A stretch of 64,000 nt of DNA, taken from NCBI GenBank assembly GCA_964019135.1, contig OZ025257.1, positions 19,805,971 through 19,869,970 on the forward strand, given 5' to 3'. Shown piece by piece: positions 1 to 9,932 of the stretch. The notes under the pieces were generated by a model. It did not search any database and had not been told where the DNA came from. It saw only the letters and a program-made list of their open reading frames with translations. A program made the translations under genes and the position numbers. The stretch is from Arenicola marina. Taxonomy: Eukaryota; Annelida; Polychaeta; Arenicolidae. Numbering within the stretch: position 1 is the stretch's first letter; each line of letters opens with the position of its first letter.

Positions 1-1889
1 ATTGACAAGGCAACCATCGATCTTTACGAGGTTGATTTATAATGGGGACATGTCAGGAAGGCGGTGGGAATTAGGTCGAGTAGAAATTCGTTTACTGCCC
101 CAGTTCATTGCTGACAATAAACAATAGACCGACAACGCAGATTAATACTTATTATATAAAAGCGCTAATTATCGTCCAGAGCACGGAGCACAGGCAGACC
201 GTTATGTTCACGTGACCACCATGCATTCACCATTCGGAACAGGACAAAAGCGACCCCAGTTGCAAGGACAGCGGTCGGGTTCAAGCGAAGCGAACGGAAC
301 GTAAGCATGCATCCTGTCATGGTTACCTTTTTCAGGTTTGCTACTTTTAGTGCAAGCGTAATGTGTCGCTGTGTCAAGTGTCCTTTCCATCAAAATAAGA
401 ACGAAAATCCAATGCATCTAGAAGCTAGTTCACGATCAACAACAACTCAACAACTATGTGACAAGACTCGAGCCGAACCTGTCAAAACACTCTCCATATA
501 TAAGACCTGCCATATCGATTTTCATGACTCGCAACTCATAATTAGAGCATAATTATCCGAATTGATTATAAACGAGAGGCTCATCCGTTATCATATTAAA
601 TTACGTAGTAAAAATATATCTAAAAGATAAATTATCTAAAGTATAAAATACACAACATTCAATTCATGTTGACAGATAATTTTGCAAGTTGCGATACGGG
701 CCTCTCAGGGAGGGAGGTCACTATATTACTACGGTGGTGGGGGGGGGGGAGTGTGCCGCAGAGCAACAGAGGGCATATATGAAGAACGAGAGAATAATGC
801 GTGATTTCGTGGTTAAAAAAGGTTTCTAAAGTAGTCACTGATAGTCATTGCAAAGTATACGTAGGTCCACGTGCACCTACCTGTATTCCTCGCTCTCAGT
901 TCACACTCTTCAAGATTCGTGACGCATATCTTTCAAGCACGGACGTAGGAATACATCATTTCAAAACTGCTTTGACCTGTGTACGATACCATTTCATTTA
1001 CGAGTCATATTGAGTGACGACATTTCGTTTTCATTAAAGTTAAACATCTTATTGAATAAGGAATCATTACTGATAACGTTCATTTGTGTTAATCAAAGGA
1101 GGAGGGTATTAATGGTTTATAGTTTAATAAAAAGGCATCAACATCAAATGAACTGACCACTTAATACTTTATGTATTGATGCCTCTTAATTTATACACAT
1201 CTGGTGTGAGATCTGTATTATCTTTCATTATATCTGTAACACGGTTTATGTAACACATCATGAGGCATAAATTAAATAAACCCCTGCGCTATCGGGGCAA
1301 TCTTATCGAAAGTTGCCTGATTAGGCGAAAGCTATGGCAGAAACCCCGACCCTTGGCTTTGGACTTAGTTCACATAATTCAAGTTTGTACAGACCTAATC
1401 ACGGTCACTGTACATATACCTTGTCGTAATTACCCGCCCAATCGTATAAAGTAACACAACAAAAAACGACCGAGGTGTGTGCTCCCCACCCCGTACCCGA
1501 AAAAATAGGGGGGCAAAGTTGACGGCCCAAACATATTCACCAAAGGACCGATAAGCCTGCGTATGTACCAAACTGGATTTTGCCGACTCAAACAAATACC
1601 AGATTACTCAATTACTCTCGCAGTTACCGGCCCTATCGGAAACGTCCGTAAACCTAAGCCATATATATATATATATATATATATGACACATGATAGACCC
1701 TCCCCCCCACCTCCTCCATTCCGCTCGCTCAATCGGCCGGTAAACTGTATGCGCTCTGTTTTCTCCATGGGTAGGAATACTATAGGATCTATGATTTGAG
1801 CTAGCTCGTTGCTAGCATTAGTGTCAACGGGCGCTATCCACCGGAAGATTCGGGGACGACATATAAAAATAAATGACGTAAACCGGAAG
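1..1889. other. Gene-free AT-rich stretch
   Basis: I see no supported gene here. All open frames are shorter than about 80 codons and none resembles a known family. Minor structure includes a G homopolymer at about 738-749 and an (AT)n microsatellite at 1661-1684. The stretch ends where the 3' tail of the minus-strand LINE begins. Confidence 0.6.
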
Positions 1890-1912
1890 TCAGATTCAGA
1901 TTCAGATTCAGA
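1890..1912 (-). repeat. Hexamer 3' tail of the minus-strand LINE
   Basis: On the plus strand this is three to four TCAGAT units. Read on the minus strand it is a TGAATC-type tail directly after AATAAA-like sequence. The tail places the 3' end of the LINE and argues for a CR1/L2-like element rather than a poly(A)-tailed Jockey or L1 element. Comparable tails occur at about 5820-5844 and 27440-27470. Confidence 0.7.
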
Positions 1913-2533
1913 CCTTTTATTTCCAATCTATAATGAATTAATACATTTTACATGTTATATTTGTACTACATATGTCGGAGGAGACCATCACTAAGGCATA
2001 AGCCGCTGGCATGAGGGCCACCCAGGGTAGAGCACATTCAGTATGTGTGTTTCATGAGGACGCACGATGCATGATTTACAAGTTCCTACCTAACTGGAAC
2101 GTATCAAATTATTATATTAACAAATACAAGTAGAAAAGAAAATGATAACATAGAACAATGACAACAAAAGGGGATAAAGAAAAGGAAAAAAAAAGTGTTC
2201 ATTAAATAAAACAACCACGTCCATGCCACTGAATAATACGTTTGCAACGTTATTAAAACTAACGATATACAATCAATACTAATTCAATACATTGTCAGAT
2301 ACATTTTTACAAAAATAGAATACGTATCGAGATAAAGCAAAGAAAGACAACACTGCATTTATGGTAATAATGTCTACGCCAACCGATTACAAATATAGCA
2401 GTTACGCAAGTTACAATAAATCTGGTAGTTTTCTATAGCAGTATGTTTCACACACTTTACAAAACTGTCTAGACTGTGGGTATATATTTTGTCTAAGATA
2501 ATCGGTGGTTCGACATTGAGTGTTGATATGACA

Positions 2534-3900
2534 CTATGTCGGATACACTATGTGGCAAAAAACATGACGCACTTTTGCGGTTTGTACATGTGTTTGATTT
2601 CTTATGTTATAGTCATGTCTGTCAGAGGGATATTGTATAGAAATTCCATCAACATAGTTTGGTAAGTGATTATTTTTTAACTTAAAAACGAATTTTAGTA
2701 TTTGCACACGGTGAAGATCATGAGGCTTTAGGAGTTTGCGATTTTTAAATAGAGGTTCTGTATGGGCGTTGTATCGGCTATGAGTAATAATTCTCACAGC
2801 CTTTTTCTGCAGTAGCATTAACTTTTCCAATCGGTATCCCCAGATAAGAATCCCATAGTTCAAATGTGTAAGCAACAATGAATTGTACAATATGAGAAGC
2901 GTAGTTTCGGGGAGGGTGTGCTTGAATTTGTTTAAGATGCCTACAGTTTTTGAAATTCTTCGACCCAGTTGATCTGTGTGTTTGTGCCAAGATAAGTGTT
3001 TATCGAGGGTTATACCTAGTAATTTAAATTCATCAACACACACTAACGTTTATTTCCTACGACAAGGGGCGGAATTTCTACCTTTCTCGGTGGTGTATGG
3101 AACACCATGAATTTAGACTTATCCGCATTTAAGACGAGGCTATTTAATGACAGCCACTCATTTATTTTACCCAGTTCACTTATTAATTCATGCGCGTTAT
3201 TCGTACCAGATAAACTTAGTGTGCTCAACAATGTCGTGTCATCAGCATAAATGATCAAGTGGAACAATTTGCTGGCAGAGGTAATGTCATTGATATAGAT
3301 AATGAAGAAGAGAGGGCCCAGGATAGAACTTTGCGGGACCCCCATATTGAAATGTTTTTGCTCTGAATTAACATTTTCAAGACATACGAATTGCTTAGGA
3401 TTAAAGAAATAATTTTCCATGAGATTCAAGGACATTCCATTTACACCATAGTATTTTAATTTTGTAATAAGGATTTCGTGGTTAATGGTATCGAAAGCCT
3501 TAGAAAGATCGAGGAAAATATTTATGGGTATTGTTTTGTCCACTATTTCTAGCACGGCAAGTTCAGTGGAGTGTTTGGCTCTAAATCCATATTGACTCTC
3601 ATTTAATAACTTGTTACCCGTAACATAGTCATATAATTGCTTAGCCATGACCTTTTCAAAAACTTTGGATACTGCCGGTAATAATGAGATAGGGCGATAG
3701 TTATTAAACAGAGAGCTGTCACCAATTTCAAGAACTGGCACAACTTTCGCCACCTTTAATCTATCCGGGAAAACCCCAGTCTTCAGTGATTGGTTGATGA
3801 TTATTGACAAGGGTTCCGATATCACATGTTTTGCCAATTTTAACAACTTTGCTGATATCCCATCATGACCGCAGCTGGTACTCGGGAAATGTTCTTTTAT
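2534..3900 (-). pseudogene. LINE reverse transcriptase and C-terminal region, frameshifted
   Basis: The reverse transcriptase would copy element RNA at the nicked target. The frame running 3846-3043 (open further upstream to about 3900, with GHDGISAKLLK) shows RT blocks in order: YRPISLLPAVSKVFEK, QYGFRAKHST, FLDLSKAFDT, MGVPQSSILGP and the catalytic IYADDT. The usual GVPQGSILGP has one Gly replaced by Ser. A few residues before FLDLSKAF are missing compared with the nested LINE. Near 3043 the frame stops and the protein continues in another frame (CVDEFKLLGITLDKHLSWHKH, then the C-terminal region to 2534), so there is at least one frameshift. The copy is not functional. The plus-strand LINE carries the same C-terminal block, which supports the assignment. 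Confidence 0.85.
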
Positions 3901-4050
3901 TACGAGAGTGATTTAACACGTCTTTCAGTACCATCCATGTTTGTTTAATATCATTTTTGCACATATTTAATCGTGAATGATAGTATTTCATTTTGGATCC
4001 CTGAATATTTTCTTTCAGTATTTTGTTGTAATTAGCTAGATTCTCTTTCT

Positions 4051-5530
4051 GTTAACCTTCTAAAATTGATTAAAGATGAAATCTCTGTAGCTCTGACCTT
4101 TATTGTGAATCAATCACTGGCAACAAGCATCTTTCCGTCTAAACTGAAAATTGCCAAAGTTGTACCAGTTTATAAGAAGGGTAATGAAAATGATATTAGC
4201 CACTGTCGTCCAATATCCATTTTGCCGGCCATGTCTAAGGTTTTTGAGAAAATAATTGCTAACCAACTCTACAATTACTTTGACATAAATAAACTGTTTA
4301 GAAATAGTCAATACGGATTTCGCTCCAAACATTCGACTGACCTAGCTGTATTAGAGGTTGTAGATCGTGTCCTTATATCAATGGATCAAAACCAACTTCC
4401 CGTTAGTATTTTCCTTGATCTTTCTAAGGCTTTCGACACTATTGATCATGACATATTAATCAAAAAAATAAATCATTACGGAATCCGCGGAATGGCCCTG
4501 AGTTTGCTGGAGAATTATTTAACAAATAGATCGCAATGTGTTTGTCTGGATGACGTCACGTCAAACATGACGAACATAACGACAGGTGTACCACAAGGTT
4601 CCATTCTAGGACCATTATTATTCATAATTTATATTAATGACATAGAACAGTGTAGTAAATTCTTTAAATATATAATATATGCGGATGATACCACGCTTTT
4701 CTTTTCATTTAACTACAACTGGAACATCCTCTATTATTATAAATGCAGAACTTAGAAAAATAAATGAGTGGTTCTCTGCAAATCGGCTAGTTCTTAACAT
4801 AGAGAAATCTAAATATATGCTTTTTTATACGCCACAAAGAAAAGTAAACCCAATAGAGTTGTCAATTAACAATACGCATTTGGAGTGTGTTGATGAATTC
4901 AATCTGTTGGGTATCACCATAAACAAACATCTTAAGTGGCATAATCATGTAAGAAAAATTGCAAACAAAATAAACAAATCCATTGGCATTATGCATAGAC
5001 TGAAACATATCCTTCCCCAACACGTTTTACTAAGCCTGTATAATTCATTGATTCTGCCTCATATAACAACAGGGGTCCTGCTATGGGGTTATGACAACAC
5101 CAGTTTGTTTAGATTGAGGGCTATTACGCTAAGTAAATGGAATGCGCACTCCGAGCCTCTGTTTAAACAACTGCGATGCCTAAAGATAACAGACATACAT
5201 AAACTACAGCTGCTAAAATTTTATTACAAACAAAAGAAGGGAATTCTTCCAGAATACGTTTTGAATCTACCGCTTACTTCGCTTTGTGATATACACCATC
5301 ATAATACCAGACGTAATTCGTATGTCTTTACCAGTAGAGCCAGACATTCCTTTGCCCTTAAATGTATCAGACATAGTCTTGTTGATCTAATTAATAATGA
5401 GCCCACCAGTGTTCTCTCTAAAATAGACACGCACAGCATACATGGATTCGCAAACTACAACAAAATCATTATTCTAGATAATTACTCCTACGACTGTACC
5501 ATTGAAAACTGCTACATATGCCAGTATTAA
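4051..5530 (+). pseudogene. LINE reverse transcriptase fragment (nested copy)
   Basis: Truncated reverse transcriptase. The first frame (about 4051-4755) has CRPISILPAMSKVFEK, QYGFRSKHST, FLDLSKAFDT, GVPQGSILGPLLFIIYINDI and IYADDT, all intact. Between about 4697 and 4735 the reading moves to another frame, which continues with ELRKINEWFSANRLVLN, ECVDEFNLLGITINKHLKWHNH and the C-terminal region ending at 5530. That makes one frameshift. A short deletion is also likely near LFRLRAITLSKWNAHSEPL, where the minus-strand LINE has a longer stretch. With no 5' part and a frameshift the copy is inactive. Confidence 0.85.
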
Positions 5531-5838
5531 CATTTATTTATGGAGGGGTAAGTGTTTGTTTTGGAGAGGGGGGGTCTAAGGATGGGGGGTGGTTCGTTAA
5601 AATTTAGTCCAAACGTTTACCCTCTGTATGATACGTTTTGTTTGTTTTTATGTTCTATTTGCGTGTTCCGCCATCTAAGCATTTTTTTTGTGTGAACTGA
5701 TATGATAAGGTGGCCAGGCGTTAGCGATTAATTAATCTTAGCCTGTGTCTCCTAACCTGCAATACCTCTGTAATGCGTATGTATTCATGTAACAACAGAT
5801 TTATTTGTTTTGGTTAAATAAATGAAATGAACTCTGAA
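4051..5838 (+). mobile_element. 5'-truncated CR1-group LINE nested in the minus-strand LINE
   Basis: A second LINE in opposite orientation, starting abruptly inside the RT (NLLKLIKDEIS) and running through the C-terminus to a 3' UTR that ends with AATAAATG and CTGAACT-like units. Endonuclease and ORF1 are absent, which is the typical 5' truncation of target-primed reverse transcription. Both flanks are parts of the minus-strand LINE, so it inserted later. Its protein is clearly diverged from the host LINE, so this is a different family and not an inverted duplicate. I see no exact target-site duplication; left flank TTCTCTTTCT and right flank CTCTTGTCTT are only loosely alike. Confidence 0.87.
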
Positions 5839-5839
5839 C

Positions 5840-7039
5840 TCTTGTCTTATACGTATTGTATTCAGGCGACTCAGGTACACATAGCTTTAATTTTTTACAT
5901 AACTTATCGCGGAATTTAATTGATCGAATAATTCAACTAGTTATCCAAGGGGTTCTTTTGTGTTTATATTTCTTAAATTTTACAACTTTAGTGGGGAGAT
6001 GTGTCTTTTTGGCCTTGAATAAAATCTCTTCAAAGACATTATACTTCTCATTAGCATTAAAATCCCCATTTTCTGTAATACGGACTACAATGTTCACGGA
6101 CCTTAGTTCATCAATGAGCCGGTTGACTGAGTCTGGGTCATTTGAACTAATAGAGATTACACGAGGCGACCTTGATAGGGGATTTCTGGTCAACTTTAAG
6201 CAAACGAAGTAGGGGAAATGATCTGACATACCTTTAATAAATATCCCAGCCGTTGCATCTATGGTAATAGGAGACATCTTGCAATAACAATTATCAATCA
6301 GTGAAGCTCTGTGTCGTGAGATTGTGGGTAAGGTAATCTTGGGGATATAACTCGAGGACGTCACAGCATCATAAAACTCATTTACCTTTCTATTTTCTTT
6401 AATCTTTAGTAAGTCAATATTAAAGTTTCCTGTTAGGAGGACTTCATGGTTCGCTACGTTTAGATGTTCTAGGGTTTCATGTAGTTCTTCGGTGAACAAA
6501 GTATAGCTCTCGGTCGTTTCATTTGGAGGTCTGTATATATTTCCAAGTATAATTTTACGTGTCAGATAACCCGATATTTCAATTAATTGCAATTCCCAAC
6601 CTGTTTTGTCCGTCCGAGTGGGTATTACAGTACCGTCAAGATTTTTATCTAGGTAGATGAACAGACTACCGTGGGCACAACACGTTTTACTCTGAGATAT
6701 TGAAACATAACCCGGTATTTGGAACAAATCTATATCGACGTCCTCTGAAAGCCAACTCTCTTGCAAGCATATAGCTGTAAAATGTACACCCCTTGCTGTC
6801 ATAGTTTCTGGAAATTTCTTGTTTAAAGAGCAACAATTCAGGCGCAGAACGGAGAAGTTATCTCTATCTTTGAGATTTTTATCGGGCGCTATGTCCTCAG
6901 GATAATACAATGAACGTTTTATCAAAGTTGGCTCGTTAAAGTCTATAAAATCTTGATTTTCTGAGACTATTTCGGTTAACGAATTACACCCTATCCCGAC
7001 ATAATTTTCGAGGATTTCTCGAGCAGTTTGATCACACAT
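5840..7039 (-). pseudogene. LINE APE-type endonuclease domain
   Basis: Endonuclease/phosphatase-fold domain that nicks target DNA. An ATG at 7039 opens a 368-codon frame ending at 5933; the homologous reading continues past that stop to about 5840 (RSIKFRDKLCKKLK, ESPEYNTYKT). Visible motifs are RLNCCSLNKKF, ICLQESWL (catalytic Glu), GNIYRPP, LTGNFNIDLL, SLIDNCY and GMSDHFPY (catalytic Asp-His). The usual GDFN appears as GNFN, so a catalytic Asp is replaced by Asn. With the downstream stop this indicates a dead copy. The C-terminal stretch KKYKHKRTPWIT is the linker toward the reverse transcriptase, which lies beyond the nested LINE. Confidence 0.85.
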
Positions 7040-7494
7040 ACGCTAACACATGCCAGGTATGAATTAATAATACAGCATAGACGCGTGTCAAAAACAAGTG
7101 CAAGTTAACAAATAACTGAGTGAATACAAAAATAACTATTGACACAATACTAAGTAGATTTTCACAGGTTCGAACATTCAGCTGGTTTTGTGAACTCCAG
7201 CTTTTACGACAATGAAGGATACATATAAGTGTATATCCATACACCGTCTCATTTAGGTACATCACCATTCTGATTTGCGAGCAACGTGTAGCATATTCAA
7301 GTTCAATTGAAACACATTTGAGCTATGATATAAGTTACAGACCAATCGTACGAGATATGATACCACTTATTCATATTTATAGCAGTGTACATAGGTCAAC
7401 TTGTCCGTATGGTTAAAGTCCTTATTGATCACAATTTGATCTGGATATTCGCTCTTACCAAGACATATACTTGGTAGCCAGCGAGCACCGATAA

Positions 7495-7839
7495 TTAGTC
7501 CGCCTGATTGTGTTTTTGAAGCGCGGCTTCAATGGCCGATTCGAGGACATTAAAGCGGTTGAAGTTGGCCGCTCTGTCGCTAAAACGCCTTGTGACGATG
7601 ATCGCGATGTTGTCCAGTCCACGTCGCTTTATGATGAACTTACTGTGACGTCCTGAACCGTGGTCCCCATCGTCAAGCCATCCTTCTTGCTTATCGGCGA
7701 GGCGGTAAGCCAACACATTGTGTGCAACTTTGGCTCTGTCTGGATCTAGCATTAGCCGCTTGTAGTTTATCCGCACATCCTGTAAAGTTTGCACGGGGAT
7801 GATGGTCGCGTAGTCTCGTCCTCGTCTCGTAGCCGCGAT
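7495..7839 (-). CDS. IMPACT/YigZ (UPF0029) domain-like open frame
   Basis: A minus-strand frame open from 7839 to the stop at 7495-7497. It has no ATG near its start; the region before a GTG at 7794 still reads in frame (RDYATIIPVQTLQDVR). The order of blocks resembles the IMPACT/YigZ domain: an AxIxPV-like start, HNVLAYRLADKQ (family: HNIYAYR), DDGDHGSGRHSKFI (family: DDGE followed by small residues), NIAIIVTRRF (family: NVMVVVSRWYGG) and FNRFNVLESAIEAAL (family: DRFKHINNCARNIL). In known proteins this domain acts with ribosome/GCN1-linked translational control, but no role can be claimed here. The GG of the core motif is missing. It could be an exon, a retrocopy or a decayed copy. It lies on the same strand as, and upstream of, the LINE endonuclease, but no physical link is shown. 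Confidence 0.45.
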   Translation of the reverse strand: MAATRRGRDYATIIPVQTLQDVRINYKRLMLDPDRAKVAHNVLAYRLADKQEGWLDDGDHGSGRHSKFIIKRRGLDNIAIIVTRRFSDRAANFNRFNVLESAIEAALQKHNQAD

Positions 7840-7844
7840 TTACC

Positions 7845-8143
7845 GGTCTGTGGCATGAGCTGTAGATCTGCTTGAAGTGCCCCTACGCCACTCCCACAAG
7901 ATCCCACTAAGGCGCTTATCCAGGATATTAAGAAAAGAGAAACTTTGAGGTATCATACAACTATAAAAAAGAGAGATGGGGGAGGCTAAGAATAAGATGA
8001 CCTACAGTTGCCTTAGAAATGGACATCCTGGCTCAAACAGCCACAGGGGGTGGGTGGGTGGGGTTTGGGCTCGAGGGGCGGGGGGGGGGTCCGGACCCTG
8101 AAAAACAAAATGGCACCACTCGTTCATTCCGCCACTTGGTTGA
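7845..8143. other. Gene-free, G-rich spacer
   Basis: No gene is supported. A G-rich tract with GGGTGGGTGGGTGGGG-like runs lies at about 8045-8095 and could form a G-quadruplex on the plus strand. Confidence 0.5.
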
Positions 8144-8150
8144 CTAGCAT

Positions 8151-8454
8151 ATGGGGGGGGGGGAGGGTACCTTTTCCGATCTCCGAGATTGGCATCCGGG
8201 AATTCTTGGAGATTCACGATCAGCTGTTGGCAATGTTTGGAGATCGTTATCCGTACAATTCCTGGTTTCAACGCGAAGACCCTTTCCTTATTTACCGCGA
8301 TCCGTTACAGCAGTCTGTAAGTTCCTCGATATTCGCACATTTTTTCTCGCCCAGCTTTAAAATGTCATAATCTTAGAGATTCGATATTGCTCTCATTAAT
8401 TCTTGGGGATTAGCGATTTAGAGCGGGTATCCCCCCCCCCCCCCCACACGGCCT
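8151..8454. mobile_element. MITE with poly-G/poly-C ends (copy 1)
   Basis: A 304-bp element bounded by a 7-bp direct repeat CTAGCAT at 8144-8150 and 8455-8461. The left end is AT, a G run, then AGGGTACC. The right end, read inverted, is a G run followed by GATACCC, so the two termini are inverted repeats dominated by homopolymers. The inside has no coding capacity. It has the same plan as the elements at 30523-30838 and 33531-33724. Confidence 0.6.
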
Positions 8455-8975
8455 CTAGCATTAACTTCACCTACATACGCCGGTGTAACATAAAAAACCT
8501 GTTCTAAGCCTAACCAGAACCCAAATCCTCACAACCCTAAGCCTGGTTAAACCTAACATACATACGCAACCCCATTCGCTGCGCATGCGCACATGTCACG
8601 TCGGACAGGTTGTCATGCTACACCGGCCTCAATCCATGGCATTGGTCCTGTCAGACTTATACTGTTAAAGTTTTATATCCAAAGCCACTATGTTTGATCA
8701 GACTTACCATAAGGGTATACTCATGATACTGGCCATGATTCACGTCACTGGTGGATATTTCATTGCCCGCAACAAGTGACAGCGGCAGGGCAATTGCCAC
8801 CAAGAAGATCGGCTCACTGACATCACACATGCCAATATGAATGACAATATGAATCCAGCCCCCCTGTGGTTATAAAGCAAATGAGCGTGTCAAGGCCTTG
8901 GTTCCCCCCAAATTAGCATGTGCACGCGCTGTCTGCGAAATATAATTTGTGACGCCATAATCAGTGCGTTGTTCT

Positions 8976-9932
8976 ATAGGGCTATAGGGTTCTCGCGATC
9001 GGGGCGCGAGACTTCAGTTTTGGGGACAAACAAACACACGTGCTCCATGTTGAAGTATAGGCAGCTACAAGTCAATTTCTTTCCAGGTTTATTCTAAAGA
9101 CTATGAGTACCATTTCACTAAACATGGTTATGCGAGATATACGTTAAAATATTTGGAGGCGATGAAGCGCAGAACTTTGGGAATATACAAGGAAAAATCC
9201 GTCTTCAAAACACTCGAAAGCTAAAAATAACGTTCTAAATTTAGGCCTGCACACGGCCTTTCGCAAGGTCACCAAACAGCGAGTGACGTCACAGAGTTTC
9301 GCGTGCCTCCGCGGTAACAAAAATGGCGAGAGCAAGTGATCGACTTAACCATTCCGCTGTCAAAATGTGCAGTGCATGGAGTAACAACACACGGGTGCGT
9401 CATTAAACCACATGGTAAATATAAAATAAGACCAGTTGGATGTTTTCGTATCACCTTTGAATCACGAAAAGACCAAGTTTCTTATTTGTGTTTTCTGTTT
9501 AAATCTTTGCGCCAACGTTGTCACCGATGAGAATCCGTGTGACGTCATAATGCCTCGTTTTCGTAGGAAATGCAAAAAAAACGTTAGTTTCTCAGTCGTA
9601 TTGTCCCGTCGTAACAAATATTCGTCATTGTGATGGCGCAAACGAATAAAAAATATGTCATTTATCCGTTTTGTGAGGATATATTTCTTAAATATTCTTA
9701 ATCATAGCGCCAGGCCTTCCGCAATGGACCCACCCCTCGGCGCCTGGCTTTTGCGCAGGTAGTCTGGTTCCCAGACTCTCTCTTTGCCTAACATACACGT
9801 CACCCCTACGTCACAGATAGTCAGGATACCAGTGTGCGCAGATTCTAAACGCGTTCCGAACACGTGCTTCGTTTGTTTGTCCCCAAAATGAGTAAACCGG
9901 AAGTCTAAGCGAACGAGACTTTATAGCCCTAT
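8976..9932. mobile_element. Non-autonomous DNA transposon with ~70-bp terminal inverted repeats (copy A)
   Basis: The left end (8976-9046) and the inverted right end (9862-9932) both read ATAGGGCTATA, then a TCTCG-like block, then TTTTGGGGACAAACAAAC and ACGTG. The interior carries no recognisable transposase. A second copy in opposite orientation lies at 46831-47480 and a diverged end at 46437. The superfamily is not clear, and no clean target-site duplication is visible. Confidence 0.75.

Larger units (their letters stand above)
1890..7270 (-). mobile_element. CR1-group LINE, minus strand, interrupted by a second LINE
   Basis: Non-LTR retrotransposon read right to left. An APE-type endonuclease (about 7039-5840) is followed by a linker, reverse transcriptase (about 3900-3043), a C-terminal region (3043-2534) and a 3' UTR ending in a short hexamer tail (1890-1912), not poly(A). 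The coding sequence is cut at about 5840/4051 by the plus-strand LINE. On the 5' side the reading ends YNTYKT at about 5840; it resumes as ENLANYNKIL at about 4050, as expected for one linker. The microsatellite tail and the RT sequence favour the CR1/L2/Daphne-like group; the exact clade is not settled. The 5' end is uncertain: I find no ORF1, and about 7270 is a guess from the loss of coding character upstream of the endonuclease. Confidence 0.85.

Noticed and set aside
4051-5838. Inverted duplication or twin-priming product of one LINE
   Set aside because: The plus- and minus-strand RT sequences differ too much to be one copy folded back, and the minus-strand element continues on both sides of the plus-strand one. 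Independent nested insertion fits better.
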